A stretch of DNA of 64,000 nucleotides from Lewinellaceae bacterium. GTDB taxonomy: Bacteria; Bacteroidota; Bacteroidia; Chitinophagales; Saprospiraceae. The first letter of the stretch is position 1. Each line of letters opens with the position of its first letter. The translations under genes and the position numbers were made by a program. The notes beneath the pieces were generated by a model. It searched no databases. It saw only the letters and a program-made list of their open reading frames with translations, and was not told the DNA's origin. The DNA lies in contig JACJYG010000015.1 of the NCBI GenBank assembly GCA_020636215.1, forward strand, positions 1 through 64,000. The letters run 5' to 3'. This document shows positions 42,344 through 50,323 of the stretch, one piece after another.

Positions 42344-43747
42344 CTAATCCCGGCCCAGCCTTTCCATCAGCCCGATCGGATTAAAAAAGCCGCAGCCATA
42401 ATCCACATCTTGGCACTTGTCCCCGGGGGCCTTCGCCAAAGCGGTTTCCCGGATGAGATAGATCAGGTCAGCAATGGATACGGGTATGCCATTTTCGCGG
42501 ATATGCTGAGCCGCCAGGGCCATGCAGCCGGTTGCAAATGCAGCAGCAGCGTGGCTGCCATTGTATTCGCGTTCCACTTTGCCGTCGGGGGCAGTGGCAA
42601 GCAGGCCTTCGCCGGGAGCCATAATGTCCAGGGTATTGCTGCGCAGGGAGGTGCGGAAGCGCTGCTTTTGCCGGTTATAGGCGCCCACCGACAGGCAGCC
42701 GGGCAGGGCGGCAGGCAGGCGGTTTTCCGGCTTCACCAGCTGGGAGTTGCCGACGGGAGCGATCAGCAGGATACCCCGCTCCAGAAGGATGTCAGATATC
42801 ATCCTCAGCTGCTCCACCTGCTCGGGGGGCAGCGAGTTGTCTTTGATCTCTACTCCCGTGTAGATGATGTCCACCGGCCATTGTAGGGCCCAGTCGATGC
42901 CTTCCAGCAGGCGGGCAAAACTGATGTCGAAGAGGTTGTTCATGATCTTGCCCACCAGTAAACTCGCCCTGGGGGCTATCCCCCAGACAGCCTCCCGGCC
43001 ACGGGCAGCGATCAGGCCGGCGCAGCGGGTGCCGTTGCCGTCCAGGTCGTGAATGGCCTCCGGGCCGCCGCCACAGAAATTCCGGTAAGCGGCCACTGAT
43101 TCCCGCAGGTCGAGGTGGTACAGGTCGATGCCGGTATCCAGGATCGCCACATTGACGCCTTCGCCGTGCAGGGCACGCTCTTTCCAGAAGTATTCAACGA
43201 TCTGTAGGGCGCGCATGCCCCAGTTCATCTGCTCTCCATTAAAATCAAGGGCCTGGAAAAGGGCCTCTTTGACCGGGGCCTCCGGCCCTTCCTCCATTGT
43301 TTCCGGTGCTATTTCGTCCTCGGCAGGCGATTCTGCCTGTTCCTCCTCCGGCGCCTCCTCCTTTAAGGTGGAGTCCCTTATGGGCACTTCGGCATCCACT
43401 TCTTTCAGTGGCAGAGCACCGGTTGCCGAGCCTTTTTCCGGCGGTTCCACTACCGGTTCCTCCTCTTCACCAATGTTGGCCTCGATCAGGTCCTGGGCAT
43501 CCTCAAGAATGGCTTCCCCGGGGAGTTCAGGTGTCGTTTTTTCCTCTACAACTTCAGCCGCTCCGCTCCAGTAGTACCAGCCGTGGGCATCCCGGTACCA
43601 GAGGGAGACGCCATCCAAAACGGCTCCTTTCAGCGGTTGGTTTTCTACTTCAATGGCCGCCCCCTTGTTCATGTTGCCCAGCGGAGGTGTTTTCAAATCA
43701 GCATTAGAGATGCGGATATTGGTGTCTTTGAGAAATCGGATCTTCAT
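42344..43747 (-). CDS. Subtilase-like pseudo-protease with acidic linker (467 aa)
   Basis: The N-terminal ~60 residues resemble an SH3-like/WxYW domain (SLWYRDAHGWYYWSGAAEVV). A Glu/Pro-rich linker (~70-165) and an S8 domain follow. Catalytic Asp is present (VAILDTGIDLYHLDL), as are the oxyanion Asn (LIAPVGNSQ) and Ser (EYNGSHAAAAFATG). The catalytic His of HGTHVAG is replaced by Asn in DLDGNGTRCAGLI; the bases AACGGCACC are unambiguous. This predicts loss of classical proteolysis. It overlaps the next minus-strand gene's stop (TAATG at 43745-43749), so it is translated with the membrane protein. It may bind a target or cargo, or scaffold the particle. Confidence 0.82.
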   Translation of the reverse strand: MKIRFLKDTNIRISNADLKTPPLGNMNKGAAIEVENQPLKGAVLDGVSLWYRDAHGWYYWSGAAEVVEEKTTPELPGEAILEDAQDLIEANIGEEEEPVVEPPEKGSATGALPLKEVDAEVPIRDSTLKEEAPEEEQAESPAEDEIAPETMEEGPEAPVKEALFQALDFNGEQMNWGMRALQIVEYFWKERALHGEGVNVAILDTGIDLYHLDLRESVAAYRNFCGGGPEAIHDLDGNGTRCAGLIAARGREAVWGIAPRASLLVGKIMNNLFDISFARLLEGIDWALQWPVDIIYTGVEIKDNSLPPEQVEQLRMISDILLERGILLIAPVGNSQLVKPENRLPAALPGCLSVGAYNRQKQRFRTSLRSNTLDIMAPGEGLLATAPDGKVEREYNGSHAAAAFATGCMALAAQHIRENGIPVSIADLIYLIRETALAKAPGDKCQDVDYGCGFFNPIGLMERLGRD

Positions 43748-44742
43748 TATCCTACCGGTTTTGGAGTTGATGTGATATTGCCTTCGCTGCCAGAAGTATC
43801 CTTAGCCCCGCTACCGCTTAGCAGCGTCCGGGCTTTGGATATCGTATATCCCCCGGCATCCTTGACCTTGATCACCTTCTTCAGCAGGTCGAACCAGAAC
43901 GGCGCACCCATGGAAATGGCCAGGCCGGTAATGATCCAGCCGAATATCTTCCAGAGTTTGTCGCCCCCCGGTAAACCCCAGAAATTAACGCTCGTCCAGC
44001 CAATGCCGAGAGCATCTTTAGACTGTTCCAGGTTCTCTTCGATCAGTTGGTAGACTTGCTGGTTCAGGCCGGATTGGGTATCGGAGACAACCGTAGCTGC
44101 GGTATCTGGTAATGCAGGTGAGGACAGGGATTCATTGGCAGAAACCGCTTCAGCCACCGCCACCAGCTTTTCCAGGTCGACGCTGGAATTGCTGACCAGG
44201 TTGGAATAAATGGCCAGCGTATCGGCATTGAAGATGATGGCCACGGCCAGGCCTACCAGCAGCAAAATGCGTTTGATACGGCGTTTGTACCAGCCGCCGG
44301 CCCGCTCCATGACCTCATCGTACCATTCCTCGACTTTATCCTGAAAAGTATCGAAACGCTCGTTGGCTTCTTCGTACAGTTGCATCAATACTGCCTTGAG
44401 TTTCGGGTCGGAAACGGCGCCGATCTTTTCTCGGAAGTTCGTTGCCTCCTTTTTCACGGAAATGAGGTGCAACAGTATGGACCGGAAATTGCCGGAACTG
44501 ATGTAGGAAGGGGGCGTCGTCTTGCCAAAATATTTTCCCGCCAGTTGCTCGTACATCGGATTGGCCAAGAATTCCTTTAATTCTTGTTCGCTTTCCGCCG
44601 CCATGATATTCTTCAATATCTTTAGCAGGTGCCGCCCTCGCAAATGAAGGAAATTGGAGATGAGCTCCATCACAATTGTGGCGAGCAGGCTGTAAAAAAG
44701 AATGATGAGAATGAGGCCGATGACAACTTCCAGGGAGGGCAT
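43747..44742 (-). CDS. Membrane protein coupled to the pseudo-subtilase (331 aa)
   Basis: Three hydrophobic helices: ~5-27 (VVIGLILIILFYSLLATIVM), ~160-180 (RILLLVGLAVAIIFNADTLA) and ~265-290 (IFGWIITGLAISMGAPFWFD). A cytoplasmic helical segment lies between the first two (RFDTFQDKVEEWYDEVMERA) and a periplasmic-looking Ser/Ala-rich loop before the third. The end of helix 3 with GAPFWFDLLKKV recurs in unassigned bacterial membrane proteins. Function unknown. Its stop codon shares bases with the start of the pseudo-subtilase gene. Together they look like a two-gene operon reading into the ATPase from the far end. Confidence 0.75.
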   Translation of the reverse strand: MPSLEVVIGLILIILFYSLLATIVMELISNFLHLRGRHLLKILKNIMAAESEQELKEFLANPMYEQLAGKYFGKTTPPSYISSGNFRSILLHLISVKKEATNFREKIGAVSDPKLKAVLMQLYEEANERFDTFQDKVEEWYDEVMERAGGWYKRRIKRILLLVGLAVAIIFNADTLAIYSNLVSNSSVDLEKLVAVAEAVSANESLSSPALPDTAATVVSDTQSGLNQQVYQLIEENLEQSKDALGIGWTSVNFWGLPGGDKLWKIFGWIITGLAISMGAPFWFDLLKKVIKVKDAGGYTISKARTLLSGSGAKDTSGSEGNITSTPKPVG

Positions 44743-45080
44743 AATATTGACTTTTAGGGGTTAAAAAATGGAAGTCTCGAGGGCGTGGTCAATCATTTAA
44801 ATATACGAATTATCGGCGGAAAAATAAAGGGGCGAGCCCATTAAATTCAATAGGCCTGGGATATTTTGATCGACTCCTGCCTCCAAAAAACCATTAAAGC
44901 CGAAATGAAGGCTTGCTCCAAAATTGACGCTAAAGCTATTACTTCCTGCCTTGAGAATGTATTGGAAGGTCGCAAAACTCGCTCCCCTACCCTAACAGCC
45001 GCTCTTTGTCGAATTTGATCCGGCTGGGGCAGCAGGAGCACCTGGATGACATGCAACGGGCTTATGAACTGACGTATGGC
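44743..45080. other. No recognisable gene
   Basis: AT-rich leader of the minus-strand membrane gene (44750-44830), followed by about 250 bp without a convincing reading frame. Overlapping short frames on both strands look like decayed sequence next to the transposase remnant. Confidence 0.5.
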
Positions 45081-45893
45081 CTAATTGCCCGGGTTATCAA
45101 CCAAATGGTTCAGCAGGAGCTTGCCATGAGGCATGCTTTGGCGCAATTGCGGAACCAGGCGTTTAGCCGCGTTAAACTCGCAGTCGTCCTTCCTGGCGCC
45201 GTCGCCGTTGACAATCGCTTCGGCACCCAATGGGAAAACGGTAGCCTGTTCTGGGTGAACCTGTACGGCGGCTAACAATTGGTGGTAGAAGCTCTGTTTA
45301 CCCCCACGGTGGTTTCTCACCATACAATGGGGGCAAGAGTGGGTACTGGAACACTAGTGCGCCGGGAACGAAGTTGTTGGTCAATAATTTGAGGCTGTTT
45401 TGCGGCCAGGCAAGGCGCGACGACCGACCATAGCCTAAGCTACGGAAGGAAGGAGCAACGCAGCATGGCTGTAAAAGAGCCCAAAGAATTGGTTAAGAAT
45501 TTCGTTTCCGGCGCACTAGTGCCCGGTGCCATCTACCGCAACAGCCAGGTAGCCGCCCAATACCAGGCGGCTTTTGAATACGCCTTGGTGGCGCAGTACC
45601 CCTAACGGAGCGCCAAAACACCCTTGAAGGTGAGCCGGCTCGACGCCGTCCAGCCCTTCGCGAAGGGCTGTATCGCCCGGAACCGACTCGATCCCATAAA
45701 CCCGCCGAAGGTTGGCTTCCCGGTTAGGATATTCTTGCCGAAAGGCCAAAAGGGAAGGATCTTTGAGTGAAAACACCGCAAAACCCGCGCTAAGCAGGCC
45801 GGCTAATTCATAGGACTTATTCCCAACGCTTCTGCGGTGGCCGGGAATTTGAGAGAAGGACTCTCTTACCAGCTTTATCAAATGGTCCATCAT
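45081..45893 (-). pseudogene. Degenerate DDE transposase (ISNCY/ISLre2-like), split by hairpin element A
   Basis: The N-terminal part (45516-45893) reads FAVFSLKDPSLLAFRQEYPN, NLRRVYGIESVPGDTALREG, YLAVAVDGTG. The C-terminal part (45081-45323) reads SSTHSCPHCMVRNHRGGKQS, FYHQLLAAVQVHPEQATVFP, DGARKDDCEFNAAKRL. Together they follow the order of this transposase family (AVFSLKDPSLL - DGTGYFSS - HCC-HRGG - YHQ - KNDCE). The 170-bp element A sits exactly at DGTG. The remainder of the C-terminus is missing. Confidence 0.78.
45352..45521. repeat. Hairpin element A (170 bp), termini CACTAGTGCGCCGG
   Basis: CACTAGTGCGCCGG at the left is mirrored by CCGGCGCACTAGTG at the right. The arms keep pairing (AACGAAGTT/AATTTCGTT, CAATAATTT/AAAGAATTG) up to the centre CCATAGCCTAAGCTACGG. 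The centre plus flanks (GCGCGACGACCG, GGAAGGAAGGAGCAACG) is almost the same as in element D, whose termini are different. It interrupts a transposase remnant. Confidence 0.85.
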
Positions 45894-45935
45894 CCAACTT
45901 TTTGGATGAAAGGTAGGAATTCTATGGAATTTCTA

Positions 45936-46192
45936 TATTTAATTTTTTCTAAAGCGAGAATCGCTGAAACCGGTACGGTCCCATACCAGTAATTTAATAT
46001 GGTTACGCCGCCGGTTGATGAAGATGAACACGTCGCCTGAAAGAGGGTTGTCGCCCATGGAGCTTCGCACCAGTCCGCTGAGGCTGTCGAAGCCTTTGCG
46101 CACCTGCCTGCCAAACTGCGTTTAGCAGGTAGGCAGGTGTCGGCCGGGGGGCGGTACAGGAAGTATCGCAGTGTACTGGAGAAGGTGATCAT
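45936..46192 (-). pseudogene. tnpB: IS66 TnpB remnant interrupted by a palindrome
   Basis: Starts MITFSSTLRYFLYRPPAD, typical of IS66 Orf2. After the 37-bp palindrome at 46102-46138 it continues in another frame as RKGFDSLSGLVRSSMGDNPL and SGDVFIFINRRRNHIKLLVW, ending WDRTGFSDSR-FRKN and a stop. Bridging the palindrome gives the family sequence PPADMRKGFDSL. The C-terminal third of TnpB is missing. Confidence 0.8.
46102..46138. repeat. Family-Q palindrome inserted in IS66 tnpB
   Basis: ACCTGCCTGCC and GGTAGGCAGGT flank a short centre (AAACTGCGTTTAGCA). It lies exactly between the PPAD and RKGFD codons of tnpB and breaks that frame, so it arrived after the IS66 sequence. The copy at 47965-48001 has the same length and nearly the same sequence in opposite orientation. 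Confidence 0.8.
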
Positions 46193-46608
46193 CAGCGCCC
46201 CAGAATCTGCCGGATGAAAGATGCCTCTACCTCGCCGTGGACTTTCACCTGCGTACCGTCACCGAAGCGGATCACAACCTGGGCCGCTCTGGCGGCCTCG
46301 CCATTAGCGTGGCGAAAGCCGTTGGCAAAGGGCCCTTGGGTGAGGTCCTGAGCCTTAAAGCCTGGCTCTTCCAGTAACCAAGCCAGGCTCTGTTCAATAT
46401 TAGAAGCCCAGGCTTCCACATGATGGAGCCGGTGGTCATTTTCGCTGAGGATGTACATCAGCAGGGCTTGGAGCGTCTTGCCTACTCTCGGCCCCTGCCA
46501 CAAATGGCGCTTGGGGAAATGTTCGTCGATTCTAGACGAAAGGTTCGTATCCTCGATCAGCCGGCTGATCACCGCCAGGTCCCCAACTGGTTCTGCTTTT
46601 ATCTGCAT
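46192..46608 (-). pseudogene. Fused transposase remnants: IS1634-like N-terminus and IS66 TnpA tail (138 aa ORF)
   Basis: Residues 5-95 (VGDLAVISRLIEDTNLSSRI, GPRVGKTLQALLMYILSEND, RLHHVEAWASNIEQSLAWLL) look like the DUF4277-type N-terminus of IS1634-family transposases. After about residue 100 the frame changes family to AARAAQVVIRFGDGTQVKVH and GEVEASFIRQILGR, the end of IS66 OrfA, whose stop overlaps the tnpB start. The single open frame is thus a fusion of two unrelated fragments and is unlikely to be functional. Confidence 0.72.
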
Positions 46609-46797
46609 CCGTTTATATCAAAGAACGTTTTCGAACTCACTTTCGCTTTACGCGAAAGGACCGTCGGAAATCGGAACTTACGCCAAGGCTGCCTTTTCGG
46701 CTTCCCACTTCCGTCTTCGTAATTTCGACTTCGAAACTCGCGCAGATTGTAAAAAACCAACACTTAACCCATTTTTTAACTTTTCAAACTTTCTATC

Positions 46798-47439
46798 ATG
46801 AGCAAGAAAACAGCTTATCTGCCGATCATCCAGCCGAATGGCAACCTGGTTGACAAGAAGTCGGGCGAACTGTTGCCCGTCACCTATTTCCCCGGCCGGC
46901 CGCTGCAATACCGCTTCGACGCTAGCCGGGGCGTGTTCAACATCCGCGGCGAGACGGTACTGACCAAGCCGCGCGAAACGTTTGAGCTGATCCCGGTAGC
47001 CTACCGGATTTTTGCCGACAATATCCTGGGCGTTGGTATGAAGAAGTGGGCGGAGTTCTTCTTCCTGAACGAGGAACGCCAGCTGTGCAACCTGTTGCTG
47101 CATGGCTACAGCGTCCAGAACCTGATGCAGGTGGTGGCCGGCCGTATGTTCTACGACCATGTGAAACTGGCCGAGGTGCGCCTGAAAATCACCCCGGTAC
47201 AGAAGGAGAGTAAGAGCCCGGGGGCGGAGGGCAAGAAGTACCACATAGCTTCTTTCGACTATGAACGGGTTGACCCGGAGGAGGTGGCGATTCTCCAGAA
47301 TGCGGTGAAGGGCCTCCAGATTTGGCGGGAGGATACGAATACGGGCGCGGGCGAGACGCAGTTTGCGGAGAACTACTCGCCGCCACTGTTTGAGGAGGCG
47401 CCGGAGGGGGCGGCTTTCCATGCGTTGGGGGGCGAGTAG
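46798..47439 (+). CDS. Second copy of the duplicated hypothetical protein (213 aa)
   Basis: Amino-acid sequence identical to the protein at 1653-2300 over all 213 residues, differing only by ending two residues earlier. The base differences I can see (for example AAA/AAG, CTG/TTG, GTT/GTC, GTG/GTA) are all silent. The leader (AACTTTTCAAACTTTCTATC before ATG) is also shared. By contrast, the following genes of this copy of the block are broken. Selection has therefore kept this one gene, and it may work without its former neighbours. Confidence 0.8.
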   Translation: MSKKTAYLPIIQPNGNLVDKKSGELLPVTYFPGRPLQYRFDASRGVFNIRGETVLTKPRETFELIPVAYRIFADNILGVGMKKWAEFFFLNEERQLCNLLLHGYSVQNLMQVVAGRMFYDHVKLAEVRLKITPVQKESKSPGAEGKKYHIASFDYERVDPEEVAILQNAVKGLQIWREDTNTGAGETQFAENYSPPLFEEAPEGAAFHALGGE

Positions 47440-47555
47440 GGCGTGAATAGGACACGGATGACACGGATATAGCGAATCTTCGCGGTTTTGGCTGCTAATC
47501 CGCGCAAACTCGCCTGATCTGCGTCATCCGTGTTCCATCATCAAAATTTCCAACC

Positions 47556-47924
47556 ATGAACCTCGAAGAAGAATATGAAAAGGCCCTCCGTGAGCTGGAA
47601 GCCAAGATCAGCCTGATCCGTTCCGGAGACATCCCCTGCGATCATCCCATCCGCCAGGGCGACAACTACGCTAGTGCGACTAGTGCGAATTAGCCAGCCT
47701 GTCGAGTACGCCTTTTAAGTTTGGTTTTCCAGGACTCTTTGCTGCTTCGTTTATTTCTTCGCTTGGAATAGTCCTGCCAGGTGTGCGGGGAACGCCTCGC
47801 CGGCTATGGCTACTGGGGCGCGCACCGCGACTGCTTGCACCAATATGCCAGCATGGGCGACGACAGCGAATACGAGTTCTGTATGTACTGCGAGGATGTG
47901 AGGAAGAACTCGGACCGAGCGTAG
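47556..47924 (+). pseudogene. Broken copy of the zinc-ribbon-like gene
   Basis: Matches 2372-2638 from MNLEEEYEKALRELEAKISL to the CEDV end, but a 100-bp insert at about 47671-47770 (starting CTAGTGCGACTAGTGCGAAT) splits it after GDNYA and introduces stops. The insert begins with the same CTAGTGCG word as hairpin elements A and B. Downstream of the insert the Cys-rich half (SCQVCGERLAGYGYWG-type codons) is still recognisable. Confidence 0.85.
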
Positions 47925-47929
47925 CCGAG

Positions 47930-48023
47930 GCCGAAGCCCAGGGACACAGGACGAGATATCGCCACCCTGCCTACCTAGCAAATGCAGTTTGGCAGGCAGG
48001 GATTTCTCTAATCGAAAACGCAT
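47930..48023 (+). pseudogene. 3' remnant of the 108-aa gene, with palindrome
   Basis: Only the last bases equivalent to 2965-3022 remain (GCCCAGGGACAC, GATATCGCC, TCTAATCGAAAACGCATAA). A family-Q palindrome (47965-48001) is inserted in the middle of them; the intact copy has nothing at this point. Confidence 0.75.
47965..48001. repeat. Family-Q palindrome (37 bp)
   Basis: CCCTGCCTACC is mirrored by GGCAGGCAGGG, with the centre TAGCAAATGCAGTTT. Absent from the paralogous site at 2994 onward, so it is a clean insertion. Confidence 0.8.
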
Positions 48024-48128
48024 AAAACTATGAATGCCAAAACAACCAACGCCAAAACCCTGATCATCCGCAGCCTGTCGCCAGAAGTCAACCGGGCGCT
48101 GCACTAGGGCAAACGCTGCTTTGGGCAG

Positions 48129-48166
48129 GCCCTGTGGAATTTGCCGAAGCAACTATTCCACAGGGC
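48129..48166. repeat. Family-P palindrome, insertion 1 (38 bp)
   Basis: GCCCTGTGGAAT and ATTCCACAGGGC are perfect inverted arms around TTGCCGAAGCAACT. The intact paralogue reads straight through (AACAGGCTACC); here the same AG-GCTACC words lie on both sides. Confidence 0.85.
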
Positions 48167-48288
48167 AGGCTACCAACTCCAATGCGGCGGAGCGCATGCT
48201 GCTGCGCTGCCGGGTACAGGAGGAATGTATCAAGGGGCTGGAGGTAGAGAAGAGGGAGCTGGAGCGTCGCTACCGGGAGTTGCTGCGG

Positions 48289-48326
48289 GCCCTGTGGAAT
48301 TTGCTGATGCAAGCATTCCACAGGGC
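48289..48326. repeat. Family-P palindrome, insertion 2 (38 bp)
   Basis: Arms are identical to the copy at 48129, with a slightly different centre (TTGCTGATGCAAGC). It is inserted at the codons that follow RELLRA in the coiled-coil gene and is absent from the intact copy at 3 kb. Confidence 0.85.
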
Positions 48327-48454
48327 GGGCGGCACGGCGGCTGGCTGAGCTGCAGGGGGAACTGGAAGAAGCGAAGGGGGATTTGAGGGCTTTGTTGTCA
48401 GAACCTCCCGGTGATCAACCCGGCGCTGGCGAATCCGGCCCTCTTCGACACTGA

Positions 48455-48931
48455 TTATGGGTACGTTTTGGGGGCGGTACCGGCTGGGCGGTGGGCTGTT
48501 TTGGGTACATTTTGGCGCCTTGCAGCGAGAACCCTTTCACCTGGCCGCTGGCTTTTGCGCACAGGCTGCCTCGCGGCGGACGGGAGCCGCCGGCTTGCGA
48601 ACCGAAGCTAACCGCAGTTGGGGAAGTACTTTTGGGGGATTGAAGAGGCCCTTGAACACACTCTTAATAATCACCCCACCAGATCAACCTGAGGTAATGC
48701 CCAAGAAAATATTAGGGAATATTGATTTTTATCATTGTATTTTCCCCACTTTTTATTATAAAATGAAATAGTTTATAAGTGAGGTATTATTGGCTCATTA
48801 AATGGTACCCAAACAAAGGGAGGAATTCCGAGTGGGAAGTTATTCAGTTCTTTCTTCGATATCGGAGCGGATGACATTATCGGTAGCAGAAATATGTTAT
48901 GCAGTCAACACATACCGGAAAGGTTGTTAAT
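48455..48931. other. End of duplicated block and non-coding gap
   Basis: 48455-48630 repeats the non-coding DNA at 3372-3710 without the 150-bp palindromic insert. The remaining 300 bp up to the next gene are AT-rich with no recognisable feature. Confidence 0.55.
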
Positions 48932-49570
48932 ATGGCAAGTTACAAACCAGCAGATTTCTACGTCGGGCTAGTTGAGCTTTTCTCGATTTTGTTGCCCGGC
49001 GCAATAATGGTCGCGTTGTTCCTCGACTTGCTCACGGAGAGCCTTAGTAGGTTGTTTCCAGATGGGCTTGATGTTGGCTTGTCAGGTTGGGTAGCTTTCA
49101 TTGTGGGAGCGTATATTGTTGGGCACCTTCTCAAGCACGTGAGTACCGGCCTTTTGAATAAAACGCTATACCAGTATTACTTGCAATTCCGCGGAAAGGA
49201 CCTCGCCAAACTGAAGAAAGCTGTCCAGAAACACATGTTGGCAGGCTCGCCTCCTATGGAGGTGTTTTCTTGGGCTAAATCAGTCGTGCGTCTTAGTAGC
49301 ACCAAAGCAGCTGGTGACATTGAGCAACTGGAGGCAGAATCCAAGTTCTTTCGGAGCCTCTCCCTGGTTTTTGCTTCAGCCATGGCCTTTGCGCTCTTCA
49401 AGCAGGAGTGGTTGCTCGCGTTTGTGAGCTTACTGCTCACATTGTTCGCGTTGTTGCGTTTCTGTCGCCTGCGAAAGAAGGAGGCATACGCAACGTATGG
49501 CTACTTCCTGATCCTCAAGGATCAAGAAAGGGCTGAGGTGGATTCCTCTGAACCCTCTCCTATCGGCTAA
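48932..49570 (+). CDS. Membrane protein of unknown function (212 aa)
   Basis: Two hydrophobic segments near the N-terminus (~16-35 LFSILLPGAIMVALFLDLL and ~50-70 GWVAFIVGAYIVGHLLKHVS), a soluble helical middle (DLAKLKKAVQKHMLAGSPPM) and two more helices near 140-185 (SLSLVFASAMAFALF, LLAFVSLLLTLFALLRF). Similar small four-helix membrane proteins occur in anti-phage islands, but I cannot assign a family. ATG 48932 is chosen; the in-frame start at 48899 would add residues that look like leader. It stands alone in its direction. Confidence 0.7.
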   Translation: MASYKPADFYVGLVELFSILLPGAIMVALFLDLLTESLSRLFPDGLDVGLSGWVAFIVGAYIVGHLLKHVSTGLLNKTLYQYYLQFRGKDLAKLKKAVQKHMLAGSPPMEVFSWAKSVVRLSSTKAAGDIEQLEAESKFFRSLSLVFASAMAFALFKQEWLLAFVSLLLTLFALLRFCRLRKKEAYATYGYFLILKDQERAEVDSSEPSPIG

Positions 49571-49845
49571 GGCCCTGGCAACCCAACAGCCTCCGGCAGC
49601 CTGAGCCAGAACACTGGATTTGAGCGACTATACTGCTTGTCCAGCCGTCCCATTGTGGTTTTCCTTTTCATTGATTAATATCATTCTTAAAAAAGAAGAA
49701 CAATGTGGAATTTGGGTAACCGCACCAGAGGGAATGGGTGCAGGTGGCCATGTTATTTGTTCAAATCAATTGTATGAGAATCAAACGAATTTGAAGTAAA
49801 TTGCAGATTGAGTGAGGCTATCTCCGCCTGGCGATACAACCCTGA

Positions 49846-50109
49846 TTGCTCACTGGCGCTATGGATTGCAGCCTCGAAAACCTTTCGACTAAATGGCAAC
49901 CGGAGGACTATGCCAAAATGGGCCTACCGGCCAACAGCCATTCTTTGCATTATCTCCAGAGTAGCGGCTATGCCCACGCCGTGGACCTGCGCACCATCCG
50001 GCAGGGCGAAATCCGGAATGCCCTGGTAGCCGGCTACTTCCGGCTGATGGGGTTCAACACGCTGCGCCACGTGGGCACCGCGGACCACTTGCATGTTTCG
50101 TTGATGTGT
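49846..50109 (+). pseudogene. Peptidase M15-like remnant
   Basis: NSHSLHYLQSSGYAHAVDLR, GYFRLMGFNTLRHVGTADHL and HVSLM resemble the metal-binding core (SxH..GxAxDL, DHLHV) of M15-type D-Ala-D-Ala peptidases or phage endolysins. The N-terminal half and the true start are missing. The frame flows without a stop into the rpn gene, so the apparent fusion is a coincidence of decay. 49571-49845 holds nothing else recognisable. Confidence 0.55.
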
Positions 50110-50163
50110 ATGGATTCCAAAAAAGAAGGCAATAAGTACGACAAGATCATCAAGGAGAACCTG

Positions 50164-50323
50164 GTGCTCTGTAACATAAGTTTGATCGAAGAATTTCGAG
50201 TCTATTTTTTTTGGCATCAAGGCGCGACGACCGCCCATAGCCGAAGCTACGGAAGGAAGGAGCAACGAAGAGGCCGGGAAAAAGAGGCCGAAATTGTCGA
50301 TAGGAATTTATGTTACAGAGCAC
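50164..50323. repeat. Hairpin element D (160 bp), termini GTGCTCTGTAACATAA
   Basis: GTGCTCTGTAACATAA is mirrored by TTATGTTACAGAGCAC, with further pairing (TCGAAGAATTTCG/CCGAAATTGTCGA). The centre, GCGCGACGACCGCCCATAGC followed by CGAAGCTACGGAAGGAAGGA, is nearly that of element A despite unrelated ends. It splits the N-terminus of the rpn gene. Confidence 0.85.

Larger units (their letters stand above)
48030..48454 (+). pseudogene. Broken copy of the coiled-coil gene
   Basis: Follows 3027-3371 but has TAG instead of TGG after ALH (residue ~25), and two family-P palindromes at 48129-48166 and 48289-48326 that are not in the intact copy. The remaining coiled-coil codons are well conserved, so the damage is recent. 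Confidence 0.85.

Noticed and set aside
45006..45275. 89-aa plus-strand ORF
   Set aside because: The opposite strand reads as a transposase fragment (HRGGKQSFYHQ, DDCEFNAAKR); the plus frame has no features.
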